A DNA stretch of 64,000 bases, taken from contig OU015497.1 of NCBI GenBank assembly GCA_907164885.2, positions 73,014,898 to 73,078,897 on the forward strand, read 5' to 3'. The stretch comes from Dolomedes plantarius (taxonomy: Eukaryota; Arthropoda; Arachnida; Araneae; Dolomedidae). The notes under the pieces were generated by a model. It made no database searches and was not told the DNA's origin. It saw only the letters and a program-made list of their open reading frames with translations. The translations under genes and the position numbers were made by a program. Shown here piece after piece: positions 12,290-22,532 of this stretch. Positions within the stretch are counted from its first letter, which is position 1; each line of letters opens with the position of its first letter.

Positions 12290-15200
12290 AACCGTACTAC
12301 TAGCACAGTACATAGATAAGAATACAGTTGGATACCACCGACTGTACTACTAATACAAGCCAGCTGTATACTAAGGCTTTGCTACCCATAGAGCAGTTAA
12401 TACACTAAATACAGTCACTACAGAAAATAGTACTCACAGACACAGCCGTGCCTGCTGAAAGTAAAACACAACTGATCAATGTAATTGGTGCAATTACAGC
12501 ACCAGCTCACAGCTATTCAAGTAGTAACCGTTCACAAAGTCTTACAGTAGTGTCTATACAGAGTAGAGCAAGCGAGGAGTATATAACACACTCAGTATAC
12601 ATCAGACGTTATAAAATAGATTAACCATAGTCTAATCGTACCATATACCCCTATGCAACAGCATAATTTATACAAGAGTTAACTATTACAATTTAACAAG
12701 CATATTCTTACAAAGCCACTAAGTACCAATAGATAACACTTATTCCTAATACATACTATGTATACAATACTGGTATACATACATTAAACACTATACATCC
12801 TGAAATACATACACTATACAGATAATACCATAGATTTGCCCTATGGGTCCTACAGTACAGAAATTTAATTGTTATCTCATTGCGATTACCTAACGCGAAG
12901 CGTTACATAAGAAAAGCATTACATAAGTTAAGCGTTACATAAAGTGCACTAGTTAATATATACCAGTGCATGACAATTAAGAAATTCTTGACAAAGTACT
13001 AGAGAGATATACACGTTAGTTCTTTCATTATACACAGTACAAGTAAAACACAGTAATACTTCTTCAAATAGATATACTGTTTATCGCGTTACTGTTACAG
13101 CGCACTATTCATTACATAGGAAAGAACAATATACACACTATTTTAAAATATACTAATGCATGGCAAATAAGGAACTAGGACAAAGTTCTAAAAGATATAC
13201 ACACTAGTTCCTTCAGTATACACTGTACCATAAGTACTTAATAATTCTTGCTTCTAGTTTTATATACAATATATTTCTTACGCACCAAAAGGTTCAATAG
13301 CAAAGAATAAAACATCACCATACCTTAATTACCAGCACCATACTGACACAGAACGACACATTAAGAACTATACAGCACAGTGCAAAAAGAGTTGAAACCC
13401 ACTAGTATCCCTTACTAATACAATGAAAATTCTATTACAGTACACTATCCATTGCATAAAGGTACAACACGAGTTAGTATATTCTGATGCAAGACATTTT
13501 AAATAATTGTTCTAAAAGGATATTCACATTAAATCAATCCATTTATACAGCACAATTAATACACCATAATTCTTATTTCCTAATATACAAACACTGTATT
13601 TTTACACAGCGAAAAAGTACATTTAGCAAATTTTGATTAATTTTCACATTACCAATACAATGAAACCATAACCCTATTACATAAAACTATACATTACATA
13701 GAGAGAGAACGCATTCAAATGCGAGGCATTTAAAAGAAACCATTAGATGGTCTAAAAGGATATACACAGTGAATTCTTTCATTATACACAATACAATTAA
13801 TACACATTAGTTCGTGCCTCTAAAATTATACATACTATGTTTCTTACACGGAACCCTATTACAAAGCACTATACACAACCCAAAGAAAAATAGAAAAAAA
13901 AAACACTGTACATACCAGTTAAAATACACAGATACAAGACATTTTTAAGAGACTAGGTTAAGGTTCCAGAATAATGTACATAGTAATTCTTGCGGTTTAC
14001 ACTATACAATTTATACCCAATAATTCTTACAAGACAATAATCAATATCTACCAAACACCTTGCACAGTCAAACACAATATACCCTAGAACTAAACCCTAA
14101 GCACATTACCAAAGCAATATACCGTGCACACCAGATAAAATACACAGGTGCATGAATCAGTAAGTAGCAATAAAACCTTGAATTTCACAAGCCCATTAGT
14201 ATACCCATTACACCCCACAGTACATTAAGTTTATTTTATTATCGCAATACTAGTACAAGTAAAGATCCTATCACTGTACACTATACATTGCTTAAAGTTA
14301 AAACACTGTGCACGCTAGTTAATATATTCTAATGCGAAACTTTTAAAAGAAACTAAGTAATTGTTCTAAAAGGATATTCACGTTAGATCATTCCGTATAC
14401 ACAATACAATTAATACACCATAATTCTTACTTCCTAGTATATACACACTGTATTTATACACAGCGAAAAAGTACATTTAGCAAAATTTACCCATTTATCA
14501 CAATACTTATACAGTAAAACTAGGACCCTATTACTGAACAATATACATTACATAGAGGAAGAACACATACTGGTGCAAGGCATTTAAAAGAAGGTACATA
14601 AATGTTCTAAAGGTATACACAGTGGATTCTTTCATTATACTCCGTACCGTAAAAACTCTTTGAATCATACCTCTAGAGATATACATGCTTTATTTCATAT
14701 CCGAAACCCTAATACAAAACACTATACATAACCCATAGGAAAAACACTGTATACACTAGTTAAAATACACAGATGCAAGACATTTTTTAAAGGGACTAGG
14801 TTAAGATTCTAATATGATATACACAGTACTTCTTACAGTAAGCACTATACAATTTATACCCAATAATTCTTACAAAACATTAATCAATATCTACTAATCA
14901 CCTTGTACAATCAAACACAATATATCCTAGAACTAAACCCTGTACGCATTACCAATAACAGTATACAGTGCATGCCCGATAAGATACACAAATACATGAG
15001 TCAGTAAATAGCATTAATACCTTAAATATCACAAACCCATAAATATACCCATTTCAACACACAGTACAGAGAGTTTATTTTATTGTCACGATACTAGTAC
15101 AAATAAAGAGCCTAATACAGTACACTAAACATTGCATAAATGTAAAACGCTATACACACTAGTTAATGTATCCTAGTGCAAGACATTAAGTAGGACCCAA

Positions 15201-15975
15201 GTAATTGTTCTAAAAGTATATACACGTTAAATCATTCCGTATACACAATACAGTTAATACACCGTAATTCATACATCCCAAAATGTAAACACTGTATCTG
15301 TGCTCAACATAAAAGTTCATTTAGCAAAATTTAATTAATTAACACAGTACTAATACAGTAAGACTAAAACCCTATTACAAGACACGATACAGTACTTAGA
15401 GGAAGAACACTTACTGATGCAAGACATTTTAAAAGAAACTACATAGAAGTTCTAAACAAATATACACAGTGGATTCTTTCATTATGCACAGTACCATTAA
15501 TACACATAATTCATGCCTCTAAAAATATACACACTATATTTCTTACACAATACCCTATTATTAAACACTATACATAGCCAGAGGAGTAACACTGTACACA
15601 CTAGTTAAAATACACAGATACAAGACATATTATAAAGGGTCTAAGTTAAAAGTCTAAAAAGATATACACAGTAATTCCTACACTATTCACAATACAGTTG
15701 ATACCCAATAATTCTTACTTCTTGATAAAAATATATTATCATTCTTACAATACGGAAAAGTACAATTAAAGAGAGATCAAGACCTCACTATTCCATTAGT
15801 ATAGCACTATACATAACACAATACAAGACAAAATATACAGACAGGGGGCACATACAGTTACATAATCCATGTCAACTTAGATAATTATTTTCATAATATT
15901 TACATTAATATACACAATGTTATATTACCAGTTTTTAGACAAGACCAAAGTTTCCTTGCCGAAATGGTACGATGT
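12290..15975 (-). repeat. Higher-order tandem repeat in the LINE 3' UTR (~845-bp unit, ~200-400-bp subunits)
   Basis: The segment beginning TGTTCTAAAAG recurs at 13508, 14362 and 15206 (steps of 854 and 844 bp) with strongly similar sequence downstream, for example CACCATAATTCTTAC and AAAAGTACATTTAGCAAA. A second landmark, TCACAATATATCCTAGAACTAAACCCT-like text, is at about 14070 and 14915. Each large unit holds three related smaller units marked by TCTAAAAGGATATACACAGT-type text, at about 13508, 13750, 13970, 14362, 14607, 14805, 15206, 15448 and 15650. Older, more diverged units extend left to about 12290. There is no coding potential. It is inside the 14-bp duplication, so it travelled with the LINE. 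Confidence 0.8.
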
Positions 15976-18900
15976 CTAAAAAGTACTAAAAATAAAAGAA
16001 TATATCCCATTTAAGTCATTATAAATCTTAGAAATTATACGTATGTTATATGGACTATTGTCAATTCTTTTGTAGTAGGCCAATAAAGATTCTTTAGTTC
16101 TACGTTTAATGTAAGTAGGACTGACCTGACACTTATTCATGACATAATGGTGAGAGTCCCCCAAAGCCCCACAATCGCAGTTGGGTGATCCCAATTTCCC
16201 AATTTTGAACAGGAACGATGGGAAACTGCCCTGGCCGGTGGCGAAATAATTAATTATATTATTTTTAAATATTAAATCAAATGAAACTTTTTCAACAATG
16301 TTAAATGTGAACCTACCCTTCTCAGAGTTCACCCACTGATTCTGCCAATTCTCAAGTATTAACCTTTTCATGTTTTCTTTTATCAGTGAGACCGGGTAAC
16401 CCAATTGTAACTTATTTTCGTCAGAATCATTCGCCATCCCGGCCAGTGCATCCGCCATCTCATTACCTAGTATACCAATATGTGCCTTTACCCAGCCTAT
16501 CCTAATTAGGCGACTAGGGTGAGCATTACACATTTGGTGAATTCCAACCACGATCGGAGACTTGGGGTATATGTTACTCAGAGACTTAATCACGGCTTGG
16601 CTATCCGTGAAAATATTCATACTTCCATAATTAGTCAGCATAAACCATTCTAATAATTTCTTGATAGCCATGGCTTCCGCCTGAAAAACCGAGTTATATT
16701 TACTCAACGGAAACATACCTGTACTTACTATATCGTTCTTATTAAAAGCCACGTAACCGGAACCCACAAGCCCGTCTCTCTTGCTACCATCCGTGTAAGC
16801 GTCAATATCAACCTTGCTCATGATTGGGAACCCTGTCCCGATCTCAAAAAGATCTAAGTTTTTCGGGTAGCTCCTAGAGTCGATTGTATACCTAGGTGGT
16901 TTTTGTTCAAGATCTTGTATTCCTACGTAAATGTCTTCGATATAGAGAGAGAGCTGTTGGGTCCGCATACTATGGATTTCCATTAAATGTTGTATTCTTG
17001 TTTCTATAGGTGCCACCCCCGTCAAGGCATATAACGCCATATTCGATACGGATCTATAACATTTCAAAATTTTGACTAAAAATTTTCTTTGAATCGAAAC
17101 CAGTTTGCGTCGGCCATGGCTATTCATGTTCGGGTACCAAGCCTGAACTGCATAAAGTAGTTTGGGTTCGACCACAGCACTATACCAGTCCCTTATAGTA
17201 TTAGAGGAGACTCCCCAATAGGAGTTTCCCACCCTTCTAATACCTGTTATAAAGTTTGTGATTTCATCATTTAAATAATGCATATGATCCAAAAAGTTAA
17301 TATTTCTATCGATTATTACTCCTAGATACTTAAATGACTTATTTATTTTAATATTAGCATTATTGACTTTTATTATGGGATATCTTCTCGATAAATCCCG
17401 TCCAAATACTACTGCTTGTGTCTTAGTGGTAGAAATTGTTAATTGTAAAGCCGCACTGCAATCCCAAAATTTCTGAGCTAACCGGGTTCCTTTATTCTCT
17501 ATGTCCATACGGGAGTTGCCAGATAAGACCAGTACGAAGTCGTCCGCGTAGGCAATTAGATCACAATCATCGTTGTCAAAGCTATTTAGTATCTTGTTCG
17601 CAACTAGGTTCCATAAAGTTGGACCCAGGCAAGAACCCTGCGGACAACCCCTGTCGATCCCATAGGCATAAAAAACCCCCTCCATAAGGTAGCCAACCTC
17701 CCTGTTACAAAGATAACTACCTAAAATATTCTCCAGTGAACCATCAAGATTTAAATTAGTTATTATTCCTTTCAAAATATGCCAATCCACATTATCAAAG
17801 GCACCAGTGAAATCAAATGATATTGCCAAGGAGTATTTATTATACTGATTTCTTGTTTTGATAATTTGTATTAGACGTTCTACAGCCATAGTTGTATTCC
17901 TGTTTTCTCTAAATCCGTACTGATTCATATGCAGACCATTATTATTTTCAAGGAAGTAACTAAGCCTAAAATTAATTATCCTTTCAAAGATTTTACTTAA
18001 AGATTGCAGTAAACATACTGGACGATATGAATTAGGGTTAGTGGCAATCTTATTCTTTTTAACAAAAAATATTACTTGTGCCTGTTTCCATTTCTTTGGA
18101 AAATAACCCAATTCTAGCAGCTTATTCAGCATTCCCAGTATTAGTGGTTGACAATAAGTAATCAAATAACTTGTTATTCTTGGGTCTATTTTGTCGGTTC
18201 CAGGAGCCTTATTCAGTGCTTGCATGTTCATCGCCTGGATGAGCTCTCTAGTGCCAATTTTACTATCCTTTAAATCTCTTCTTACCCCATATTCAGTTAT
18301 CTTCTCGTTAGTAATACTAAAGTGTGACTCTATAAGTTTTTTATATATGTCCTCATAATTAGTATCAAGAGGCATACCATCCAGTGCTATATGTATCAAA
18401 GAGCCCCTATCAAAGCTCTTATCCCTAGCTATATCAAAAGTTCTACCATATTTCTCTCCACTCCAACTACAATACCTTTTCCAACTGTCCTGTTTTGCCT
18501 GTAAGATTTTCTTTTTATAGATTGCTCTCTCACGTCCATAAACAGTCCGAATAGACTGGTCACCGGTTCTCTTAAATTTCTTATACAAGGCATTGACCTT
18601 ATTTCTCCTAGATCTTAAATCCGGATTCCACCATACCAGCTTCAGTTTATTTCCTGTCTTTCTATATTTAAAGTTATTATCACAAATTCTCCACATCTCC
18701 GTATAAAAATCATCTAAAAATTTATCTACTTCTTCTATTGTTTCAATATTACATAGAGAATCCAGTACTTTCCCCTCCAAGTCCTTCAAGTTACTTATCA
18801 ATTTTCCCTTTTTACAGTATTTACTTTTATATCTCTTTAAGTCACTTTTCACATATTCCGCTACTAAATCATATGTTACGTACCGGTGATCTGAATTACT

Positions 18901-19521
18901 CTCAGTCGCGTGAACCCTCCAGTTCCGTACTCTATCTAACATAATGTTAGAGCCGATCGTTAAGTCGGGGTAACCATATTTGCCCAACAGATGGTAGGTT
19001 GGAATGTCATTGGGGTTATTAAAAATTCTGTAGTCAAGAGTTGTACATAAGTCTATAATAGCATCCCCCCTAGCATCATTTCTATTATAACCCCATAAGT
19101 TATTTTTTGCATTAAAGTCACCCGAGACAATAATATTTTTGCTATGAAAATCGTACGCCCAACCTCCCAAGTCCACATTAATATCTGAAGTGGGGGAAGA
19201 GTATTGCGAGCCTATAAAGATTCTCTCTTGTTTTACCATTATACTAATTACCACTACATTATCACAAGATACCACCTCATTACAAATCAGAGAGTTATTA
19301 ATCACCAGTATAGCTGACGTAGAATTGTTCGAAGTAAACACTTGCCAACCCGACGGCACACCAGTTATTTTACCGTCTCTTTTATAGAAGTCCTGTATAA
19401 GGGCTATATCAATATTGTTCTCCATAATAAAATTTACCAGTTGTGGAGTTGCTGCCCTGCAATTATTAAGGTTAATTTGCACCAGCCCAAGAACTGACCG
19501 AAGCCCGGTAATGTTATCCAT
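15976..19521 (-). CDS. LINE ORF2: APE endonuclease / reverse transcriptase / RNase H
   Basis: ORF2 nicks target DNA and reverse-transcribes the element RNA there. The frame is open for about 1,180 codons. Residue numbers below are counted from a further upstream in-frame ATG at 19557. APE-type endonuclease, ~20-235: VQINLNNCRAATPQL, SGDFNAKN (~144), SDHRYV (~222). Reverse transcriptase, ~450-760: KAPGTDKIDP, SYRPVCLLQSLSKIFERI, QYGFRENRNTT, SFDFTGAFDNVDW, GCPQGSCLGP and the catalytic YADDFV (~669). RNase H: AYTDGSKRDG (~920), QAEAMAIKKL, FTDSQAV, GWVKAHIGILGNEMAD. The C-terminal knuckle-like CDCGALGDSHHYVMNKC is at ~1126. I chose the ATG at 19521 because it overlaps the ORF1 stop as ATGGATAA, a reinitiation-type junction. 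All catalytic motifs look intact, so activity is possible. Confidence 0.93.
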   Translation of the reverse strand: MDNITGLRSVLGLVQINLNNCRAATPQLVNFIMENNIDIALIQDFYKRDGKITGVPSGWQVFTSNNSTSAILVINNSLICNEVVSCDNVVVISIMVKQERIFIGSQYSSPTSDINVDLGGWAYDFHSKNIIVSGDFNAKNNLWGYNRNDARGDAIIDLCTTLDYRIFNNPNDIPTYHLLGKYGYPDLTIGSNIMLDRVRNWRVHATESNSDHRYVTYDLVAEYVKSDLKRYKSKYCKKGKLISNLKDLEGKVLDSLCNIETIEEVDKFLDDFYTEMWRICDNNFKYRKTGNKLKLVWWNPDLRSRRNKVNALYKKFKRTGDQSIRTVYGRERAIYKKKILQAKQDSWKRYCSWSGEKYGRTFDIARDKSFDRGSLIHIALDGMPLDTNYEDIYKKLIESHFSITNEKITEYGVRRDLKDSKIGTRELIQAMNMQALNKAPGTDKIDPRITSYLITYCQPLILGMLNKLLELGYFPKKWKQAQVIFFVKKNKIATNPNSYRPVCLLQSLSKIFERIINFRLSYFLENNNGLHMNQYGFRENRNTTMAVERLIQIIKTRNQYNKYSLAISFDFTGAFDNVDWHILKGIITNLNLDGSLENILGSYLCNREVGYLMEGVFYAYGIDRGCPQGSCLGPTLWNLVANKILNSFDNDDCDLIAYADDFVLVLSGNSRMDIENKGTRLAQKFWDCSAALQLTISTTKTQAVVFGRDLSRRYPIIKVNNANIKINKSFKYLGVIIDRNINFLDHMHYLNDEITNFITGIRRVGNSYWGVSSNTIRDWYSAVVEPKLLYAVQAWYPNMNSHGRRKLVSIQRKFLVKILKCYRSVSNMALYALTGVAPIETRIQHLMEIHSMRTQQLSLYIEDIYVGIQDLEQKPPRYTIDSRSYPKNLDLFEIGTGFPIMSKVDIDAYTDGSKRDGLVGSGYVAFNKNDIVSTGMFPLSKYNSVFQAEAMAIKKLLEWFMLTNYGSMNIFTDSQAVIKSLSNIYPKSPIVVGIHQMCNAHPSRLIRIGWVKAHIGILGNEMADALAGMANDSDENKLQLGYPVSLIKENMKRLILENWQNQWVNSEKGRFTFNIVEKVSFDLIFKNNIINYFATGQGSFPSFLFKIGKLGSPNCDCGALGDSHHYVMNKCQVSPTYIKRRTKESLLAYYKRIDNSPYNIRIISKIYNDLNGIYSFIFSTF

Positions 19522-20620
19522 GATGTTTATCGATAAGCGTTGCCTTGTAGGCAACAAAAGCAGGGCAGTCTCTAGCGTCAGACCTATGATCCTGTTTTTC
19601 TTTACAGTTTACGCACTTTGTTAAAGAAGAGTCGCATTTCCTCGTATCGTGTTCTCCACCACAGCCGCCACATCTTTCTTTATTTCTACACGTCGGGGCA
19701 ATGTGTCCATAACCCTGACATCTAAAGCATCTAGTTATAGATACGTACTGCGCAACCCTGACTCTTACAAAGTCCAGGACCAAGTTGGGCTTCTTAATCA
19801 AGATCCCCTTGGATATGTTATCTACATCTATTATCACATTTTTTCGATTGTTTTTCCCCACAAAGGCTTTTACCATCTCAATTTCTCTGCCCTCTAGAGC
19901 CCTCTCTATCTCTACCTTTATTTCCCTATCTTCCAGATCCTCAGGTACTCCAAATATAATCATTCTATTTTTTCTCTGTTTATTAATCTTGACCACTCCC
20001 TTATCCTTCATTTCTCCACTCTTTTCCAGGTTATTCTTTACCCTTTGAAGGTTTTCTCTGTCTTTCATCTTTATTATAATTCTATTGGGTCTGGCCACAA
20101 TTATATCATTCGGTCTGTTATCTTCGAACACATTCTTATTTTTCCTCAAAGCATCTCTATACGAGATAGCTCCCTTTTCCTCTTTTGTATCAATTATTAA
20201 CAATTGTTCTTCCTCTTTCATATCTTCCCTAGTTATTATTGGATACTCCTGATTCTTCTCGGTTATTAACTTCTTAAGCTCAATCATATCCTCTTCAATC
20301 CTATGTGAACTCTTCTCTATGTTGTCCTGCATTCTCTCAAAGACCTCTACCTTAGCCATGAGATATGAATGGTTCTTTTCCACCTTTATGCAAGATGTCA
20401 ACATCTTTAGGCATCTTCTATTGACCTCTTTGTTTAAGCTTTTAGTTACTTTTCTACCCTCCGATTCCCTCAGGAGTTTCTCTATCTCGCCCATTTCCCT
20501 TCTCACTCTTAATATGAAGTCCGATGTGTAAGTATCCAGCAAGTCATCTATCGAATCAACTTCATCTAACTCTTCACCCTCCGCCAGTTCCCTTGGATAC
20601 TCCTGTACTCTCTGAGTCAT
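19514..20620 (-). CDS. LINE ORF1: gag-like RNA-binding protein with three CCHC zinc knuckles
   Basis: ORF1 has 368 codons and opens with ATG at 20620 (MTQRVQEYPRELAEGEELDEVD). The N-terminal half is rich in Glu, Lys and Arg and likely forms helices or a coiled coil (about 40-130). A middle segment around 175-290 (RPNRIIIKMKDRENLQRVKNNL, RMIIFGVPEDLEDREIKVEIERAL) resembles the RRM-like part of R1/I ORF1 proteins. Three zinc knuckles follow: CFRCQGYGHIAPTC (298-311), CGGCGGEHDTRKC (317-329) and CVNCKEKQDHRSDARDC (336-352). Such proteins coat the element RNA to form the RNP. It overlaps ORF2 by 8 nt (or 44 nt with the upstream ATG). No breaks are seen. Confidence 0.92.
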   Translation of the reverse strand: MTQRVQEYPRELAEGEELDEVDSIDDLLDTYTSDFILRVRREMGEIEKLLRESEGRKVTKSLNKEVNRRCLKMLTSCIKVEKNHSYLMAKVEVFERMQDNIEKSSHRIEEDMIELKKLITEKNQEYPIITREDMKEEEQLLIIDTKEEKGAISYRDALRKNKNVFEDNRPNDIIVARPNRIIIKMKDRENLQRVKNNLEKSGEMKDKGVVKINKQRKNRMIIFGVPEDLEDREIKVEIERALEGREIEMVKAFVGKNNRKNVIIDVDNISKGILIKKPNLVLDFVRVRVAQYVSITRCFRCQGYGHIAPTCRNKERCGGCGGEHDTRKCDSSLTKCVNCKEKQDHRSDARDCPAFVAYKATLIDKHHG

Positions 20621-21777
20621 CTCTAATTACATAAGGACCCGAACAAATGAAATGCTGTCTCGCTCAACCACTAGGTACCAGATATAAACCAATCGGCAAG
20701 ACTAAACTACCACCTATGACTTTAAATACACTAAATTTAAGAGTACACTTATATACAGAACAATAAATTACACCAATAAACAATACATGAAACAAATCAA
20801 ACTGTTATAATATTTACAATATATACAATACAAAATTTTAATACACAAGCCATATAGCAACTATGCAAGAGAAGGCGCAGGCTCACCTAATTGCGAACGC
20901 CGTTCTAATAGAATGAACTCCAATAATGAGTCGTCGTCGTCGTCCCCGGAATAAATTACAATAATACAGATACCAGGTGGACTACAACACTCAAGCAGTT
21001 TCACTTTGAATCGATGACGCCCGAATTCAAAAATAATCGTCGTCGACGCTGCCGGAAAAATATCAATTTACAAGGCCTCCAACTCTTACATCGCCCATTC
21101 TTTCCTTCAGGCTACGCAAACGATTTACCAATTCAAAACCGAATGTCGTCGTCGACGCCAAGATTATTACAATATGGACACTCAGCTAAATCCACCAGCA
21201 ATCACCAAGGATTCGCAATCAGAACCAATACATACAATCCCAAAGTCCTCTCAACTCTCGTTGTTAGCGAGATCAGAAATCCCTTACGGTTCTCAATGAG
21301 AGGCCAGGGAGAAGGGGCGTCTTCGCTGCAATGGCGGACAGCACCAAAACAAAATAAACAAACAGTAACAGCAAAAATTTCAAATGCAGATATCTCACCC
21401 TGTATAGAACCAATTTTCTCGACTAAGGTGTCATTTTCTTCGCTATTTCTCCTAGAAGCCTTTTAACCTGGTTTCAATTTCATAAAGAAATTTCTTTAAA
21501 CTTAAGACTTTCCACTTCAGTACTGCTGTTAGTCCTAAGCATTCACAGAGGAAAACTGACTAATTCTTAATTATAACACCTTTTAATATATATTTTTCAC
21601 CTTCATTTGATTCCTTCCATAGTAATAGCACTTTTTAATCAAATCTGTAGCATCAATTGTTACTTATACAACTTATATTTCGACAAAAAGAAGAGCTTGA
21701 AAACATGCGCACCATACAACATGGATGCAACATTGGAACTTGAACACAGGTTGGAACTTGAACACAGGAACACTAGG
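20621..21777 (-). promoter_or_regulatory. LINE 5' UTR / putative internal promoter
   Basis: About 1.16 kb upstream of ORF1 and inside the 14-bp duplication. It carries three CGTCGTCGAC-type blocks (20931-20945, 21039-21052, 21143-21156), roughly 100 bp apart and moderately GC-rich compared with the surroundings. Near its outer edge, TTGGAACTTGAACACAGG is tandemly doubled (about 21733-21768). LINEs of this group use internal 5' UTR promoters. The CGTCGTC blocks are candidate elements, but this is inference. The plus-strand open frames here have no recognisable domain. Confidence 0.5.
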
Positions 21778-21791
21778 TCCGTGGAACACAG
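21778..21791. repeat. Target-site duplication, right copy (14 bp)
   Basis: TCCGTGGAACACAG, identical to 11947-11960. It is followed at 21792-21805 by the hAT terminus. Confidence 0.85.
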
Positions 21792-21805
21792 GTTGGAAAC
21801 CACTG

Positions 21806-22171
21806 CCTTGGAAGATGTCGTAGCGAGAATCGTTGTTGCGGCGGACAAGATTAACCAGGAATGTACGAGAGGATGCGCCAGTCTTTCATTCGTCTGTGTC
21901 AAATGTGCAACGACACCCTTGGAGGGCATTTTCAGCGTCTACTTTGAGTCTTTCTCTGAATGGGCTTGTGCGAAAACTTTATTTGGTCAATTCTCATTTT
22001 TTTTCCAATGAAGAAAGTTCAACTTGGACACTGAACATTACGCTTTTTTGACAAACTGAGTGGAATACGGCCCTAGGTTGCATTGTAAATATTGTTCGAC
22101 TTGATGACCACTATCTTCCCTCTTATTTTGTCGACACAGATTACGAGCACCCTGTATATACTTATATATGT
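21806..22171. other. Unassigned flank of the hAT element
   Basis: This holds a plus-strand open frame with no recognisable domain. At 22148-22157 GAGCACCCTGTATATA resembles the CACCCTGTAT end of mariner-like elements, but no partner end was found. Confidence 0.45.

Positions 22172-22532
<361 letters not shown>

Larger units (their letters stand above)
11961..21777 (-). mobile_element. Full-length R1/I-group non-LTR retrotransposon (LINE), both ORFs open
   Basis: A 9.8-kb LINE on the minus strand, bounded by perfect 14-bp direct repeats. In sense order it has a ~1.16-kb 5' UTR, ORF1 (20620-19514), ORF2 (19521-15976), and a ~4-kb 3' region of higher-order repeats ending in a GC-rich hairpin. 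Three zinc knuckles in ORF1, APE plus RT plus RNase H in ORF2 and no poly(A) tail fit the R1/I group. A 14-bp duplication is the length known for R1 in rDNA, but here the target is a hAT end. Intact ORFs and an unmutated duplication suggest recent insertion. The exact 5' edge is inferred from the duplication. Confidence 0.88.
9321..21805 (-). mobile_element. hAT (ZBED5-like) DNA transposon, split by a LINE
   Basis: This is a minus-strand hAT element. Its 5' terminus is CAGTGGTTTCCAACC ending at plus-strand 21805. The terminal region continues across the LINE insertion (11961-21777) to CCCAGGGTTCGG near 11940 and then to the transposase at 11304. The 3' terminus is missing: at 9321 it meets the Ginger-like element and no hAT-type end is seen. 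Without the LINE, about 2.67 kb of hAT sequence remains. The candidate 8-bp target duplication beside the 5' end would be CCTTGGAA (21806-21813), but no partner copy was found. Confidence 0.75.

Noticed and set aside
12290..15975. CRISPR array or rDNA spacer repeats
   Set aside because: The unit is ~845 bp with nested subunits and no short repeat/spacer pattern. It lies inside the LINE duplication, so a retrotransposon 3' region explains it.
21014..21466. 150-codon plus-strand frame inside the LINE 5' UTR
   Set aside because: It is antisense to the element, of low complexity and without a recognisable domain, and it spans repeated CGTCGTC blocks.
11961..21777. R1 insertion in 28S rDNA
   Set aside because: The flanks are hAT terminal sequence, not rDNA. 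Only the duplication length resembles R1.
22148..22160. Second mariner-like end (CACCCTGTATA)
   Set aside because: Only about 11 bp match and no inverted partner or transposase fragment lies within reach.
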